Shown: positions 53,876 to 64,000, counted from the first letter of the stretch. The stretch is 64,000 bases of DNA from Endomychus coccineus (GCA_958510875.1 OY294067.1:264962180-265026179); one strand, 5' to 3'. Translations and numbers: made by a program. Notes: a model not told the origin generated them from the sequence alone.

Positions 53876-54550
53876 TCAGGAAAAATGCTTCATCATCATC
53901 AATTGAGATGAGGAGGCATAGCCCACTGGTGCACTTAGGCCACTTGGTTCTAGCAAGTTTGTGGCCCGCCAGAAACCCAAAATATTGCTAGTGCTGGCTT
54001 CGATAAATTCTTCTGGGAGCAGTTTTAATTCTCCGAAGTGTCGGTGCCTGAGGAATGCTAATGCTGGGCATTCCAACAGGATGTGAGAGGCAGTTGCTCG
54101 CCTGGCCAGGGAGTCAGCCATTTCGTTCCCTACAACTCCGCTGTGTCCGGGGACCTTGATGTGTTGAACTTTATTTCTCCTAGCTAGTTCAGCCTGTGTA
54201 TCTCTGCATTCTTTGACAAGCCTTGATGTGACTGGGTGATTTGAGAGCTCCCAGATCTGACCAGCTGTCTGTGCAACTATATATGCTCCTATTTACATAG
54301 TTTCTATGCAGGTTTTCCATGGCACAGTTCAGTATTGCGTAGACCTCCGCCTGAAAAACTGTGCAGGGAGCGCCTAGAGTCACTGAGATAGTGATCCTTG
54401 GCCTTTTTAGGTACACTCTCGCCCCAGAAACTTGACTTACCTTGAACTCATCTGTAAAACATACGAGCCCGTCTGGTGGCAGTAGGGTGAGGGTATCGTT
54501 GTTCCAATCTCCTCTATCCGGGATGGGGATTTTGGGAGAAGTGAGCAGGA
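53876..54550 (-). pseudogene. non-LTR RNase H domain and zinc tail
   Basis: Minus-strand frame 54416-54189 holds the RNase H core (TVFQAEVYAIL, with its Glu). After a frame break comes the V-G-N-E-M-A-D-S-L-A-R block with the last catalytic Asp (about 54125). The zinc-tail end (SHILLECPALAFLRHRHFG) is followed by L-L-E-P to the 3' end near 53885. This is the C-terminal region of an R1/I/LOA-like ORF2; the H-C-x-x-C zinc site is partly deleted. Confidence 0.65.
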
Positions 54551-54639
54551 ATCATGCTTTCTTGCTTCATTTTCAGTATGGGGCATTTAGAGATTGCCTC
54601 ACTTAAAATCGATGAGTGTCCACGAGAGTGGTGCTTACC
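54551..54639. other. junction between non-LTR pieces
   Basis: Possibly part of the RNase H-bearing element. Nothing supported. Confidence 0.3.
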
Positions 54640-54930
54640 TCCAAAGATTTATTATACAAAAAATACAAAGGTCTTGATAAAATTATGTTCAGTGAAGAGT
54701 CAATTGCTAGTGATTTTGTGAGAGTGGATAGCTATTCTTACGACTTCCTGAGTGCAGATTATTTCAGAATAAACGAGTTCCTTGGAAACTAGGACTGGAA
54801 TGTTTTTAGTCAAAATATAACTTTAGATCAATTGGTAAATCTTTTTTATGGAATAATTCATGAAGCAATTGACATATTTGTCTCTTCTCGCTTTTCAAGC
54901 ATATTTTCTTTTCCCAAATGGAATTGTAAG
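54640..54930 (+). pseudogene. non-LTR endonuclease-RT linker remnant
   Basis: The plus-strand translation reads YDFLSADYFRINEFLGN, a stop, DWNVFSQNITLDQLVNLFY, then H-E-A-I-D and S-F-P-K-W. This is the region just after the endonuclease in CR1/Jockey-like ORF2. It stops abruptly at about 54925, where the dispersed repeat copy 3 begins. Confidence 0.55.
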
Positions 54931-55145
54931 ATGTTATTTGAAAGGGCGTTACCATGTCTCGAAACGAGTCAGTTCCTATTTTCACCACTTCGAAGCGATT
55001 TTCAAAATGTCATATCCGTAGGACCAATGGGAACGGCGCAATCATCTCAACAGTGGTCTACGCACATACATGCATGAAATCAAAAATAGTCTAGATGGAT
55101 TCAGAAAAACTGATACTTTCGTGAAAATCTCAAACTATTTTTTTT
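54930..55145 (+). repeat. dispersed repeat family, copy 3 of 3
   Basis: Shares CACTTCGAAGCGATTTTCAAAATGTC, ACGGCGCAATCATCTCAACAGTGG, ACGCACATACATG and ATCAAAAATAGTCTAGA-like blocks with 14440-14785 and 16790-17135; 5' part missing. Confidence 0.5.
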
Positions 55146-55506
55146 AGAGCGATTACAATAATCTCCTTATACTACGTATATTGAAGGAAATAAAAATAAA
55201 TGTAGAAAATATCAGTTCTGTTTCAGAAAATCTTGGTTGCATCATGATTTTTTTAGTTTGTCCGCCTTAGCTTTGATTGATTGATTCATTGAGTTTGGTA
55301 TTCTATTTCGCTTCCATTATGTTAACACAGACGGACAAACTCGCTTTTTCAACTTTTATAATGCATAACTTTGGTCGCAAACGTTTATTTGAACTTCAAA
55401 GGCCAAACTATTTTTGAAACTATATTTCCGTACTTAACAATCATGTGAAGGCGGAAGTGTAAATTAACTGTCATAGAACATGTTATAACGTACTATGGCT
55501 GTTCTA
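55146..55506. other. no recognisable gene
   Basis: Non-coding; nothing supported. Confidence 0.4.
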
Positions 55507-56431
55507 CCGGGATATCAAAAATTATCTTGGTCGAGGGTGGTTGTGGAATCTAAAACGTGTGTCTTACTTTACGTTTGAAATAATTATGTCACTGTCACAC
55601 TGACATCATCAATAACCTACAAATTTTATACCTATTTATTTCAGTTGTAAAACAATAGTGAACTACAAATTATGAAATAATTATGTGAACTTTGAACCTT
55701 TTCAGAGGTCGTGATAGCCACAATCCGGGTCAAAACCTGTTTTGAAATAGTTAATTTTCCGTAAATCGAATGACGTTCACGTGAGTTAGAAAAGTGCGAG
55801 CTGGTTGTACCTAATACGGCTTTACGACGACTTTTCGCGTGCCGTTTTCGCTCCATGTAGTTAGTTTTAGTATCGGACCGTGCCCGACGACCCTTCTTTT
55901 TTCGATAAATGTCCATTAAATAGGAAAATTTAATTAAAACTGTTTGAGCTATTCTCAGATCTCAGCTACGCGCGTCTAACGTGCGACGTACCAAAGGGAA
56001 TTTTCTCGCGACTAAAATATACACAAAGCGGGTAAAAGCTAGCGGCCCATAGCCAAAAACACTTTATTACAACTGGCGCCGGTCGCACGGGGCAAGAATC
56101 GGCCCCAAATTAACAAGACCGAGGTAAAATGTATAAGCTCTAACTTACGCGCAGCGAGCTCCTCGAGGCATATGTCAAAATGATTTCGTTCCTAGCTAAT
56201 TCTATAGGACTTCTGGCGTTCATGCAATTTTGTTTTTAGATAATTCGAACCTTCTAATTTCGATAGGCCACGTGAAAATCCCGGAGTGTTACAATATTCG
56301 TATAAAATTGCGAAATTTCGCACTTTTAGAAACTTCAAATTAATTATGACATAATTATTTCAAACGTAAAGTAAGACACACGTTTTAGATTCCACAACCA
56401 CCTTTGACCAAGATAATTTTTGATATCCCGG
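55507..56431. mobile_element. TA-flanked non-autonomous DNA transposon, ~95-bp inverted ends
   Basis: CCGGGATATCAAAAATTATC at 55507 is inverted at GATAATTTTTGATATCCCGG ending 56431. The arms match through TGGTTGTGGAATCTAAAACG and TTACTTTACGTTTGAAATAATTATG. TA flanks both ends (55505-55506, 56432-56433). The interior is unusually GC-rich and CpG-rich around 55950-56180. No transposase; the basic frame at 55916-55641 (minus) has no family features. Confidence 0.75.
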
Positions 56432-56464
56432 TACTTATGTTATTTTCAGTAATAATATAACAAG

Positions 56465-56585
56465 AGAGTGAGAATAAATTGAAAATAATTTGACAGATTT
56501 TTTGAAAACTTGTTGCCAGGCAATATTCACATGAGTCCGTAAGTTTGAACAAAATCTGTCAAATTATTTTCTAATTTATCTAACT
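56465..56585. repeat. imperfect hairpin (MITE remnant)
   Basis: AATAAATTGAAAATAATTTGACAGATTTT is mirrored by AAAATCTGTCAAATTATTTTC near 56558-56578. Confidence 0.5.
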
Positions 56586-56755
56586 CGTGAGTTATATTTG
56601 ACTGGATTATTTTTTGATTCACAAATTTTTACAATAAAAATATATCAAAACATTCTTAACCTTAATTTTTGAGATGTCATTTTATTCAAATGTCGATCAA
56701 TAAAACTATTAAAAAATTTAATTTAATTAATTATTACAAAAAAAAGGATCTAAGG

Positions 56756-56825
56756 ACCTGTTATACTTACTCAATAACTTTACTTTAATAAGGACCTGTT
56801 ATACTTATTAAAGTAAAGTTATTGA
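56756..56825. repeat. short inverted and direct repeat
   Basis: TCAATAACTTTACTTTAATAAG is mirrored by TTATTAAAGTAAAGTTATTGA, and AGGACCTGTTATACTTA occurs twice, 41 bp apart. A compact hairpin beside the recombinase-like remnant. Confidence 0.65.
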
Positions 56826-56829
56826 ACTA

Positions 56830-57103
56830 ATTTTGCCGTTTTATTCCATATTGTATTTATTACTGCTTCTTTATAATCATTTCCGTTCTTTCTTTTCATG
56901 TTATAAGCCCAATCTTTTAAAATCAATGCCAGAGTAGTAGCTGTTGTAGTAGATTGATCCAGAATATAATTTCTTTCTATAGTGAAGGTCTTAAATTGAC
57001 TCCAATATCGACTGATTACTTATGAGTGATTTTCGAAATAGTTTCTAAAATATTTTTTGTTATTTCTGCATCAGAAAAGGTACTAAACCGATGATTTGAA
57101 CTC
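56830..57103 (-). pseudogene. Crypton-like tyrosine recombinase, N-terminal remnant
   Basis: The minus strand starts with ATG at about 57103 (MSSNHRFSTFSDAEITKNI) and then, after a frame break, reads Y-W-S-Q-F-K-T-F, then TTTATTLALILKDWAYNMKR and GNDYKEAVINTIWN-K-T-A-K. An E-I-L-K-x-W-x-Y-N-M-x-x-x-x-G-x-D-Y-K-E-x-V-x-x-x-x-W-N pattern is typical of the N-terminal domain of insect Crypton-like recombinases. The catalytic domain is missing; sequence ends in the hairpin at 56756-56825. Confidence 0.5.
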
Positions 57104-57181
57104 ATTTTATATAACGCGTTGACACATTTAGGTAATTATTTTGACAACTATCTGACACTTGCTAAGCAAACAAAAGCTACA

Positions 57182-57205
57182 GTGATTATTCCCGAGAATA
57201 ATCAC
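57182..57205. repeat. 24-bp palindrome
   Basis: GTGATTATTC-CCGA-GAATAATCAC: 10-bp perfect arms, 4-base loop, upstream of the recombinase-like ATG. GAATAATCACAA recurs at about 57301. It may be an end or recombinase site of the element; that is speculation. Confidence 0.6.
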
Positions 57206-57827
57206 AACAGATTTATTCCCACTATAATAATGACATAATTGGTTGAAATTTGCCCTTGCGACAAATAAAGAAGCATTTCATTGGTTTTAAGAAACGTCAA
57301 AGAATAATCACAAAATATTTATTTTATGTTATAACTGTAAGTGTCGGATTCAATTGTTTATGACTAAATACGCCACTGTCCCAATTAGCATAATCCAGCA
57401 GTTACTTTACGAGTCTTTTATCTCATTACTCTTTAAACATTCAAAATGCATACAAATTGTCTGTAAATGTAAATGTAAATGAATCTGAAAATAATCAGAT
57501 ACAAAAACAATTTCACCTGAATTTAGAAAACGGATTACGCCTGCTGAAGTCCCTGGTTTAATAACACGCACGACTTGATTTGTGAAACAGATCGATCATG
57601 ATGTTTCGTTCGCATATAGCTCACTTTCCACATCCAAATTTGCGTCGTAAAATTTTAAGAGCGATTTTATTCCTTAATGGACACTTCATATAATTAGTCG
57701 AGTAATTATTGTACAAACCTAGGGAAAATTGAGATACCAAATATTTTCTCTTGAAACCTCCTGCAATGCCTTAAGTATGCCCTACATAAAAATAGGCACC
57801 CAGTGAGAAATTCGGACCCCCTAACCC
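57206..57827. other. no recognisable gene
   Basis: Non-coding; nothing supported beyond a short TGTAAATGTAAATGTAAATG repeat near 57462. Confidence 0.4.
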
Positions 57828-58443
57828 CTAATAAACAATAAATAAACAATCTGATAAACAAATTCAATTACTCGAATACTATTGGTGATTTTTTCGCCAA
57901 AATCAAATCTAGGAGGTTTTTTTGGTTGCTGATTACGAATATGAAGTCAAAAATACCACATTCTAGATAACTCTCCCGTAAAATCGTGAATACCGCTCAT
58001 TGGGTGCAATTTTCATATAATGAATTGAATAAGTCGATAAATATTTGTGATTTTTTGTCAAAAATCACACCCCGGGGATTTTCGGGGTTGCTGATTACGA
58101 ATATAATGTGAAAAATGATTATCGTAGATGGCACTCGCGTAGAAGCGCTAGTTCCAGAAATTTTGATCAAATTCGTAATCAGCAACCCCGAAAATCCCTG
58201 GGGTGTGACTTTTGACAAAAAATCAAAAACATTTATCGAGTTATTCAATTTATCATATGAAAATTGCACCCAATGAGCGGTATTTCCGGTTTTACGGGAG
58301 CTCATCTACAATTTGGTATTTTCGACTTCATATTCGTAATTAGCGATTAAAAAAACCTTTCAGTGTGATTTTGGCCAAAAAAGCACCAATAGTTTTCGAG
58401 TATTTGAATTTGTTTATTAGATTGTTTATCTATTGTTTATTAG
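57828..58443. mobile_element. large palindrome (foldback MITE), ~300-bp arms
   Basis: Almost the whole 616 bp folds on itself. Outer CTAATAAACAATA is mirrored at TATTGTTTATTAG (58443). Inner pairs include GCTGATTACGAATAT, GCACCCAATGAGCGG / CCGCTCATTGGGTGC and the near-perfect ACCCCGGGGATTTTCGGGGTTGCTG / CAGCAACCCCGAAAATCCC. Only about 70 bp at the centre (near 58095-58165) is unpaired. Open frames on both strands are by-products of the palindrome. It abuts the non-LTR tail at 58444. Confidence 0.8.
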
Positions 58444-58871
58444 AAGGAAGGAGGTCCGTCCGGAATTTCTAACTGGAAGAGTAACACTCGTGTGGGAGTC
58501 TGAGGGAACCGAACGAGAAGGGACAGAAACTGCCGTCGCACTCGCGACTGATGGGAGATCTCCAGCAGCAACGGGTGAAAAATCTGCTGACGTTCAGCAG
58601 ACAAGAAATACGGAATCTTGTTGCATTCCTGACCGGACACGCCCCATGCAACAAACACCTCTACACGATGGGACTGGTAGATCAGCCCACATGCAGGGGT
58701 TGCGGCGTGGAAGATGAGACACCTATGCATGTGCTGTGTCAGTGCACGCCATACACGGCTGGTCGTCGGACATACCTCGGAGACGGTAAGACTACACCCG
58801 AGGAAATCAGAAGTATCCCCTATATCAGGCTACTGAAATTCATAGAATACACCGGACTGATGAGAAGGTAG
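58444..58871 (+). pseudogene. C-terminal end of an R1/I-like non-LTR ORF2 (zinc tail)
   Basis: The frame 58551-58871 reads FLTGHAPCNKHLYTMGLVD, then CRGCGVEDETPMHVLCQC, a C-x2-C ... H-x4-C zinc motif, then IPYIRLLKFIEYTGL. This is the usual end of such ORF2 proteins. The first part (58444-58550) is in another frame. The 5' side is cut by the palindrome at 57828-58443. Confidence 0.7.
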
Positions 58872-59219
58872 AAGCAATAAACCACTGAAGATGACACTCA
58901 ATATGAAGATTGAATGGGATGAATTGACCATCCATTGGAGAATAGTTATACGAGTGTTCCATTTGAAAAAAGTCTTGGTAATGTTTTCAATTCAATATTA
59001 ATGTTTGACCATTTAGTACAAAATGAAAATTTGGAACGTGATCTAAAATATCTTTAGTAGTTAGGCTTCGTAAATTTGGAGTTTTCAAATTCCAGCGTTA
59101 ACTCTGATGAGACACTGCCTGCGAAGGAGGAAATTCATTAATTGTCGTTAGGAATGGTGTTTTTCCGAAAGCTGTAGAAGATTTAGAAAATATTCTAATG
59201 GAATATAACAGTGACTATA
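58872..59219. other. no recognisable gene
   Basis: Non-coding; may include the 3' end of the non-LTR element (GCAATAAACCAC near 58874). Confidence 0.4.
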
Positions 59220-59843
59220 TACAAGGGCAAGGTGAGAAGTCCCTGAAAAATAGAACAGCTGGCCACAATCGAAAATCCCATGTGACATTTGTGATGTATC
59301 ATCTTTAACTAGAACGCATTAAAATTTTCAAACTCATATGTCGTTTAGTTCTGTCGACAGCAAGCAACCTTGAAAAAATTTTTGTAAACATGGTTCAAAG
59401 TGAATTGCGTGGAAAAAATATTAAACCATCGCTTGTTAAACATTATGATGACTCCTCACCATCGATTGGAACGATTCACAAGTGGTTTACTGATTCTCGT
59501 TGTGGTAGTATGACCACAAAGGACGCCGAACGTTCAGGTTGTCCAATTGAACAATGCCAGAACGCCAACGCCAATGCCAGAAATCGTCGATAAAATCCAA
59601 GGAATGACATTGGACGATCGGTGAGTTAAAGTGCACGAGATTGCTGATGCTATGGGCATCTCAACTGAATGAGTACGGAACATTTTGCATAAATTTTAGG
59701 GTATGAGAGATTTGGCTCAAGCGATGAAGTCATCGATGAAACAAACGCTTATTTTGAAGGATTGCCAAAATTGTAATATAAGTTTTGAACAAATAAATCA
59801 GTTCTTGTTTCATTTTTCGGGGACTTTTCACCTTGACCTCGTA
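59220..59843 (+). mobile_element. mariner (DD34D-type) element, internally deleted
   Basis: The ends are inverted, CAAGGTGAGAAGTCCCTGAAAAA (left, near 59229) and its match ending TCACCTTGACCTCGTA (59843), about 75% alike over 35 bp. Only the N-terminal half of a transposase lies inside, so the element is a 620-bp deletion derivative. Confidence 0.65.
59390..59760 (+). pseudogene. mariner transposase, DNA-binding half
   Basis: The frame 59390-59593 gives S-P-S-I-G-T-I-H-K-W-F, then D-A-E-R-S-G-C-P-I-E, the linker of the paired HTH domains. The other frame continues G-M-T-L-D-D-R, then K-V-H-E-I-A-D-A-M-G-I-S and R-N-I-L-H-K-F and L-G/R-M-R-D-L. This is the second HTH of mauritiana/irritans-type mariners. 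Two stops and one shift; all three catalytic Asp are absent. Confidence 0.65.
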
Positions 59844-59934
59844 GAGATGCTAAAAATTAGTTTTATGGTTTTGTGAAATAACAGGAGTGCTAAAAATCTT
59901 TTATAAGTAAAGTTGTATCCCTGCTATTTTACAC

Positions 59935-60440
59935 CAGTTTCAAATCTTCTACAGGTGTTTATTTTATGCGCACTCAACAAAATTTGGATCCTGACTTTGT
60001 AAATAATGTGCTATTTGCGGATGAAGCCATATTAACTGGTGGAGGTGTTCACAATTTTAGGAACAACCACATATTTTAAAGGACATTAAAAAAATCCTCA
60101 ATTAATAACTCAGCGTTATTTTCAACGGGAATTCAAGATATATGTTCTGGGTCTAGTTGAGCTTCTTCCGAATTTGAAAGGTGAATTGTATTGTAGATTT
60201 CCTGCAGCATCATTCAGTTGATCACCTAGATTTTTGTTTAAAAATTTTAATTGATTTTGGTCGTATGTAAGGAACATTTGTCTTTCATCAACTACTCCGG
60301 ATTGCTTATACTTATGAAACTGTTTCTATAGCATGTGCACTAAAAGTAAAAGTGGGGATAAAATCAAAGTATTTGCAAAATATCTATACCTCATCTTTTA
60401 AGTTGTCTACAGTGTAATCTGTTCCGCTAGAAGATATAAT
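59935..60440 (+). pseudogene. decayed mariner-type transposase fragment (catalytic part)
   Basis: The plus strand gives N-V-L-F-A-D-E-A-I-L-T-G-G-G, the first-Asp block (59995-60045), then N-N-H-I-F. After stops it gives a G-E-L-Y-C-R-F-L-Q-H-H-like stretch and a later degraded region to about 60440. It differs from the element ending at 59843 and resembles the DD41D-type group. Confidence 0.45.
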
Positions 60441-61484
60441 TTACAAGTTTCTTCATCAATATAAACATTCACACTTGAGTAGTCATTTCAACGCACTTTA
60501 TCGAGTCATTACACTTTTACAGGTAAAACACTTTCCAATCACACATGCACACCTAAGGAACAGGTGCAACATATAATATTCCGCAAGAAACAGGTAAAAC
60601 TCTCTAGAATTCCAATACTTATCACCCGTGACACTTAATACTGGCCATGCGCCATTAAGACTAAACGGTACTGTCGTAAGCTCTGTCTCTGATCCAAGTG
60701 TGTGTTGATGACGACACACGTACGTTCGCCAGCGCCTAGGTCTTGTCAGTGATGGTTTTCAAAATGAATATGGCTTGACCGAAATAAATATGTATAACAT
60801 TTCAGTTATTGAGAAACTCAAGTAGCGCAAACGCCTAATTATAATCGACAACAATAGCTTCGATTCAATTAGTTTCACATAGTAGCGATAAGAGAAATAA
60901 TACATCAAGATGCAGGAAATAAAAACATTAATGCAATTTTATGTCGATTAACATTAATATATAATTAATTATCATTTAAATTATAGAACAAATGTGCCGG
61001 AATCGTTTTAATTATAATAAATCACTAATATATGAAAAAAGGGATGAGAACAATCATTTATCAAAAACTGAACGATATTTTATTCAACGTTTTTTATGAT
61101 TTATACAATGGGCAATGATGTATGTCTTATTAGAATGATGTGTCAATTAGAAATAATGTTGAAATTTATACTTTTTAATTCATGATAACGAGTTGTTTGT
61201 TCATTTAACTCACTTATTCAATAATATTTGAATTTTCTTAATTGTAGATATTCTACTTTCTAAATTTTATGTTACTCACATTATTATGTAGAGAGAGACT
61301 ATAGATATTGTGAACTGATTTCATTTTTTATGTTAATGTTCATTTTTATGTTGACTCAAAAAAGTATTTGAGTGTCAGTGATTGTGTCACATTGAGCAAG
61401 TCGAGAAACTAACATATTATAATTTTGACAAGACCAGTTGCAATTTGATAGCTGTTAGTTGCCAAATAACAAACAATATACCGG
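60441..61484. other. no recognisable gene
   Basis: About 1 kb of AT-rich non-coding sequence; nothing supported. Confidence 0.45.
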
Positions 61485-62769
61485 TGTCCGGAAATGGCGT
61501 GTACAACCGAAAAAGAAAACAACTTCCTTGGCCGAAAATATGATGACTTACCTCAACTAACCTATATACAAATTTGCTTAGTTTGAGCGCTAAAGTGCTT
61601 CAAAAAAGATTGTTTAAAATTTTTTTTCCAAATAAGTAGAAAATCCTTGTTCGACTTTATTTATTTTTTAGTCACGCATTTGTACTGCAAATTACAGTTT
61701 TTTATGGAAGAAACCCTAATCAGAAAATTACTGGTGACAATAAATTATCCACCCATATTTTTTTGTAACCCCCTCTATAATCAATACCAATTTTTTTGTG
61801 GATAGTTACTTTTATTTATTCATTGTAACTCAACACAAATAAAGATTTTATTAAAAGTTGGCTATGATTAATTTGAGGAATAAAAACGAGTGAATTACTT
61901 TAATTTTATTTAAGCTGAACTGCGTTTAAGATTTCGTATTTTTCTTTTTACGGCTTATCTCTGAGTCATCATGAATTTAGCTTATTCATATGCCGAGCAA
62001 ATAGATATGTTTTTAGTTTATGGATTTTGTGAACGCATTGTTTGCCAGAGTGTTCGAGTCTACAGGGAAAGGTTTCCTAACCCATATAGTGCCAAATCAC
62101 CAAACCTTTGCAAACATCAAGTGAGACGTCTTGTTGGAAATAGTAGTCTGAACAACGCAGTACAACGCACTACAAGAACAGTAGATACGTAGGAACCAAT
62201 TTTACACAGAGTTGAGGAACAATTTATACATCAATACCATATTAAAAAAAATCAAGAGTTATCACCTATTGATTCAGAATCCCGCGTAACTTTTTGCAAT
62301 TTTATTGAAAATCAGATAGCAGGAACTGGAAATTTCAATAGGAGAATTTCATTTACCGACGAAGCAAGATCCGGAGTAACTAACTTATATAATGAACATG
62401 TTTACTATGATGAAAATCCCCATGCAACAAATGTTACTCATTACCAACATGAATTGAAAGTTAATATGTGGGGAGGAATTATTGACAATTTTGTAATAGG
62501 TCCAGTTGATAAACCAAGTTTTAAAACACCCTATAATTTTCGAAATTAAGGTTTCTTCCATAAAAAGAGGTAATTTGCAGGTACAAAAGGGTGGTTAAAA
62601 AAAATGAATAAAACCTAACTTCGACTTATTGGGAACAATATAAAAATCATTTTTGAAGTTCTCTAGCGCCCAAACTATGCAACTTTGTACATAGGTCAGT
62701 TGAGTTAAATCATCATATTTTTGGTCAAGGAACTTATGGTCTCCCATTGTACATGCCATTTTCGGACAT
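61485..62769 (+). mobile_element. decayed mariner-type element with ~270-bp inverted ends
   Basis: The left end TGTCCGGAAATGGCGTGTACAA (61485) is inverted at ...TTGTACATGCCATTTTCGGACA (62769). The arms continue as diverged mirrors through TTTATGGAAGAAACC (61703-61720) / GGTTTCTTCCATAAA (62550-62565). A damaged transposase lies between. The target duplication is not clear. Confidence 0.65.
61971..62520 (+). pseudogene. mariner-type transposase, N-terminal and first catalytic block
   Basis: The frame 61971-62192 has DMFLVYGFCER and V-Y-R-E-R-F-P-N, the first HTH block shared with the 22396-23522 transposase type, then V-R-R-L-V-G-N-S. After a stop the frame reads on as Q-Y-H, F-C-N-F-I-E-N-Q and FTDEARSGVTNLYN (first Asp), then H-E-L-K-V-N-M-W-G-G-I. 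It ends near 62515 and runs into the right arm, so the second and third Asp were deleted. Confidence 0.65.
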
Positions 62770-62775
62770 GCTGTT

Positions 62776-63045
62776 TAACGATAGGTTCTGCAAAGAAATT
62801 AAGAGTTATCTGATCAGCAAGGCCTTCTATAGCTTTGAAGAATTTCTAAGTGACCATTATATCAGAGCTTTTAACATTTCTTGAAGATGCAAAATTTCAA
62901 TTTTCCCTATTGTAGATGGATTTTTATAATTTAAATGTCTCTTTACTACTACTCATTGAATTTTATCATTAGTATTTACTTAATTATGACACCTGTAACT
63001 TTGAAAACGGGCTAATAAATGATTTGATTTGATTTGATTTGAGAA
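62776..63045 (+). pseudogene. 3' end of a CR1/Jockey-like non-LTR element with (TTTGA)n tail
   Basis: Begins within the final ORF2 codons (ISKAFYSFEEFLSDHY) and has ~120 bp of 3' non-coding sequence. It ends in GCTAATAAATGATTTGATTTG with four TTTGA units (to about 63042). Tails of short repeats are typical of this group. It starts 6 bp after the mariner element ends. Confidence 0.7.
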
Positions 63046-63367
63046 CTTCCAATGCGAAGATGGTTCATTTCAGAATGTAATGCTTCATTATATTTCAAAG
63101 TCTCAAATAAAGTAAAACTGAAACAATGTTTATGTCAAAATAAGAACAAATTCTTCAGCTCTAAGATTACATTAATAAAAATTCTTAAGTAAATCTCTAC
63201 TTAGAGTTACAAAGAACCTACATTTTACAGTATAACATTATGAATAGGGTATTTCTTAAGGATTTTTCACCAGGTGGCCAAAAGAAAAATATCTCCTCAA
63301 ACCCCCCCACCCCCCACCCAACCGCTTCTCTACCGACATACATGCGCGAGTCTGAAAACATTATATG
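63046..63367. other. no recognisable gene
   Basis: Non-coding; a C-rich run at about 63301-63320. Nothing else supported. Confidence 0.4.
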
Positions 63368-63470
63368 TTAAGACGACTCGGAACCTACTGTACTGTAAAA
63401 GAAACGCGTAGAACGGGAACCAGTTGAAAGGAAGAAGGACGAAAAGAGGAAGTCTTTCGAGTCGTCTTAA
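63368..63470. mobile_element. tiny TTAA-flanked MITE (piggyBac-type target)
   Basis: TTAA-GACGACTCG at 63368 and CGAGTCGTC-TTAA ending at 63470: inverted 9-bp ends inside TTAA, the piggyBac target. Only 103 bp in all, so the call is tentative. Confidence 0.4.
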
Positions 63471-64000
63471 TAGGAGATTTTACGACATTTTTCTACACGT
63501 GAACGAGGAAAATTGGTTTGGAGCAAATTAAAGCACTTATTCTACATGTAGTGTTATGTTTTTTCGTAAAGATGGCGGTTTGTGATTTTATAATCATATC
63601 TATTCAATAGACGAATTGTGTATCGACGGGTTGTGACTCACTCATAGCAAATCAATTGCAATTAAAAAAATAATCTCAGAAATAGTTATTTTTCATATCC
63701 AACTTATTATATACTTTCCCACAAATTCTTAATTATATGCTGACAAAAATCCTCGAGCATGTGCAGAATTTATAGAATTTATATATCTAACGGAAGTCGT
63801 GAGTATGTTTTTTTCCATATAAATCCTCATTGACAGTATATTTGATGAACTGTCATTCATTCGTTGATAAATTTCTTCGATTAGCACCAAAAAACTTCAT
63901 TAGAATTAGCAAGTTAAATTTCTGACATTATTTCAGTTATGTGTTGTTCACGCATTTTCGGAAATTGGTTGTGGCCAGATGATGATTACTACGTGGCCAC
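63471..64000. other. no recognisable gene
   Basis: Non-coding to the window edge; nothing supported. Confidence 0.4.

Noticed and set aside
55641..55916. Basic histone- or protamine-like protein on the minus strand
   Set aside because: It lies wholly inside a TA-flanked MITE in its CpG-rich part, has no recognisable domain and is probably a chance frame.
57997..58305. 102-residue ORF in the palindrome
   Set aside because: Arises from the inverted repeat; no domain and composition like the surrounding repeat.
1..64000. CRISPR array, rRNA or bacterial operon
   Set aside because: No regularly spaced short repeats, no rRNA-like sequence and no dense co-oriented genes; the sequence is eukaryotic repeat-rich DNA.

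Overview
The window reads as AT-rich insect nuclear DNA; a beetle is plausible but cannot be proven from sequence alone. There is no dense gene content, no rRNA, no CRISPR array and no bacterial-style operon. Nearly everything recognisable is transposable-element (TE) sequence in different states of decay. The only host-type coding signal is a dispersed family of four short intronless ORFs at about 2.8, 15.2, 19.5 and 31.6 kb. All four encode small, charged, probably disordered proteins (59-96 residues) that end in one conserved C-terminal motif, roughly P-x-R-x-N-[IV]-G-x-D-G-[EK]-x-x-E-[ST]-[FL]. I do not recognise this family.

Layout. 0-3 kb: the tail of a Penelope-like element (PLE) and three PLE terminal repeats carrying hammerhead-ribozyme cores, two of them head-to-head, then family gene 1. 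5-9 kb: a foldback element and a decayed Jockey/CR1-like non-LTR element. 10.7-14.2 kb: a mariner-derived MITE and a long inverted-repeat element carrying a Cys-rich CXC-like ORF. 15-19.7 kb: family genes 2 and 3, with a ~118-bp tandem repeat, a tRNA-derived sequence and a TA-flanked MITE between them. 19.9-24.1 kb: a deleted pogo-like element and a nearly complete DD41D mariner-type element with 470-bp inverted repeats. 24.5-29 kb: several non-LTR and PLE remnants. 31.5 kb: family gene 4. 33.8-35.9 kb: a PLE with inverted terminal repeats and a GIY-YIG domain. 36-37.3 kb: a non-LTR element interrupted by a 7.57-kb gypsy/errantivirus-like LTR element (37287-44858). 46.3-47.8 kb: a hAT element inserted beside a tyrosine-recombinase fragment. 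48-64 kb: further PLE, Jockey-like, mariner, Crypton-like and foldback remnants.

The best preserved systems are: (1) the LTR element, with LTRs that differ at one site in 249, a serine-tRNA primer site, gag, a -1 slippery site, pol, env and a predicted env splice, but with a frameshift in pol and an altered integrase residue; (2) the hammerhead-bearing PLE terminal repeats; (3) the DD41D element; (4) the small-protein family, the best candidate here for undescribed host biology. All calls come from reading the sequence; no database search was possible.
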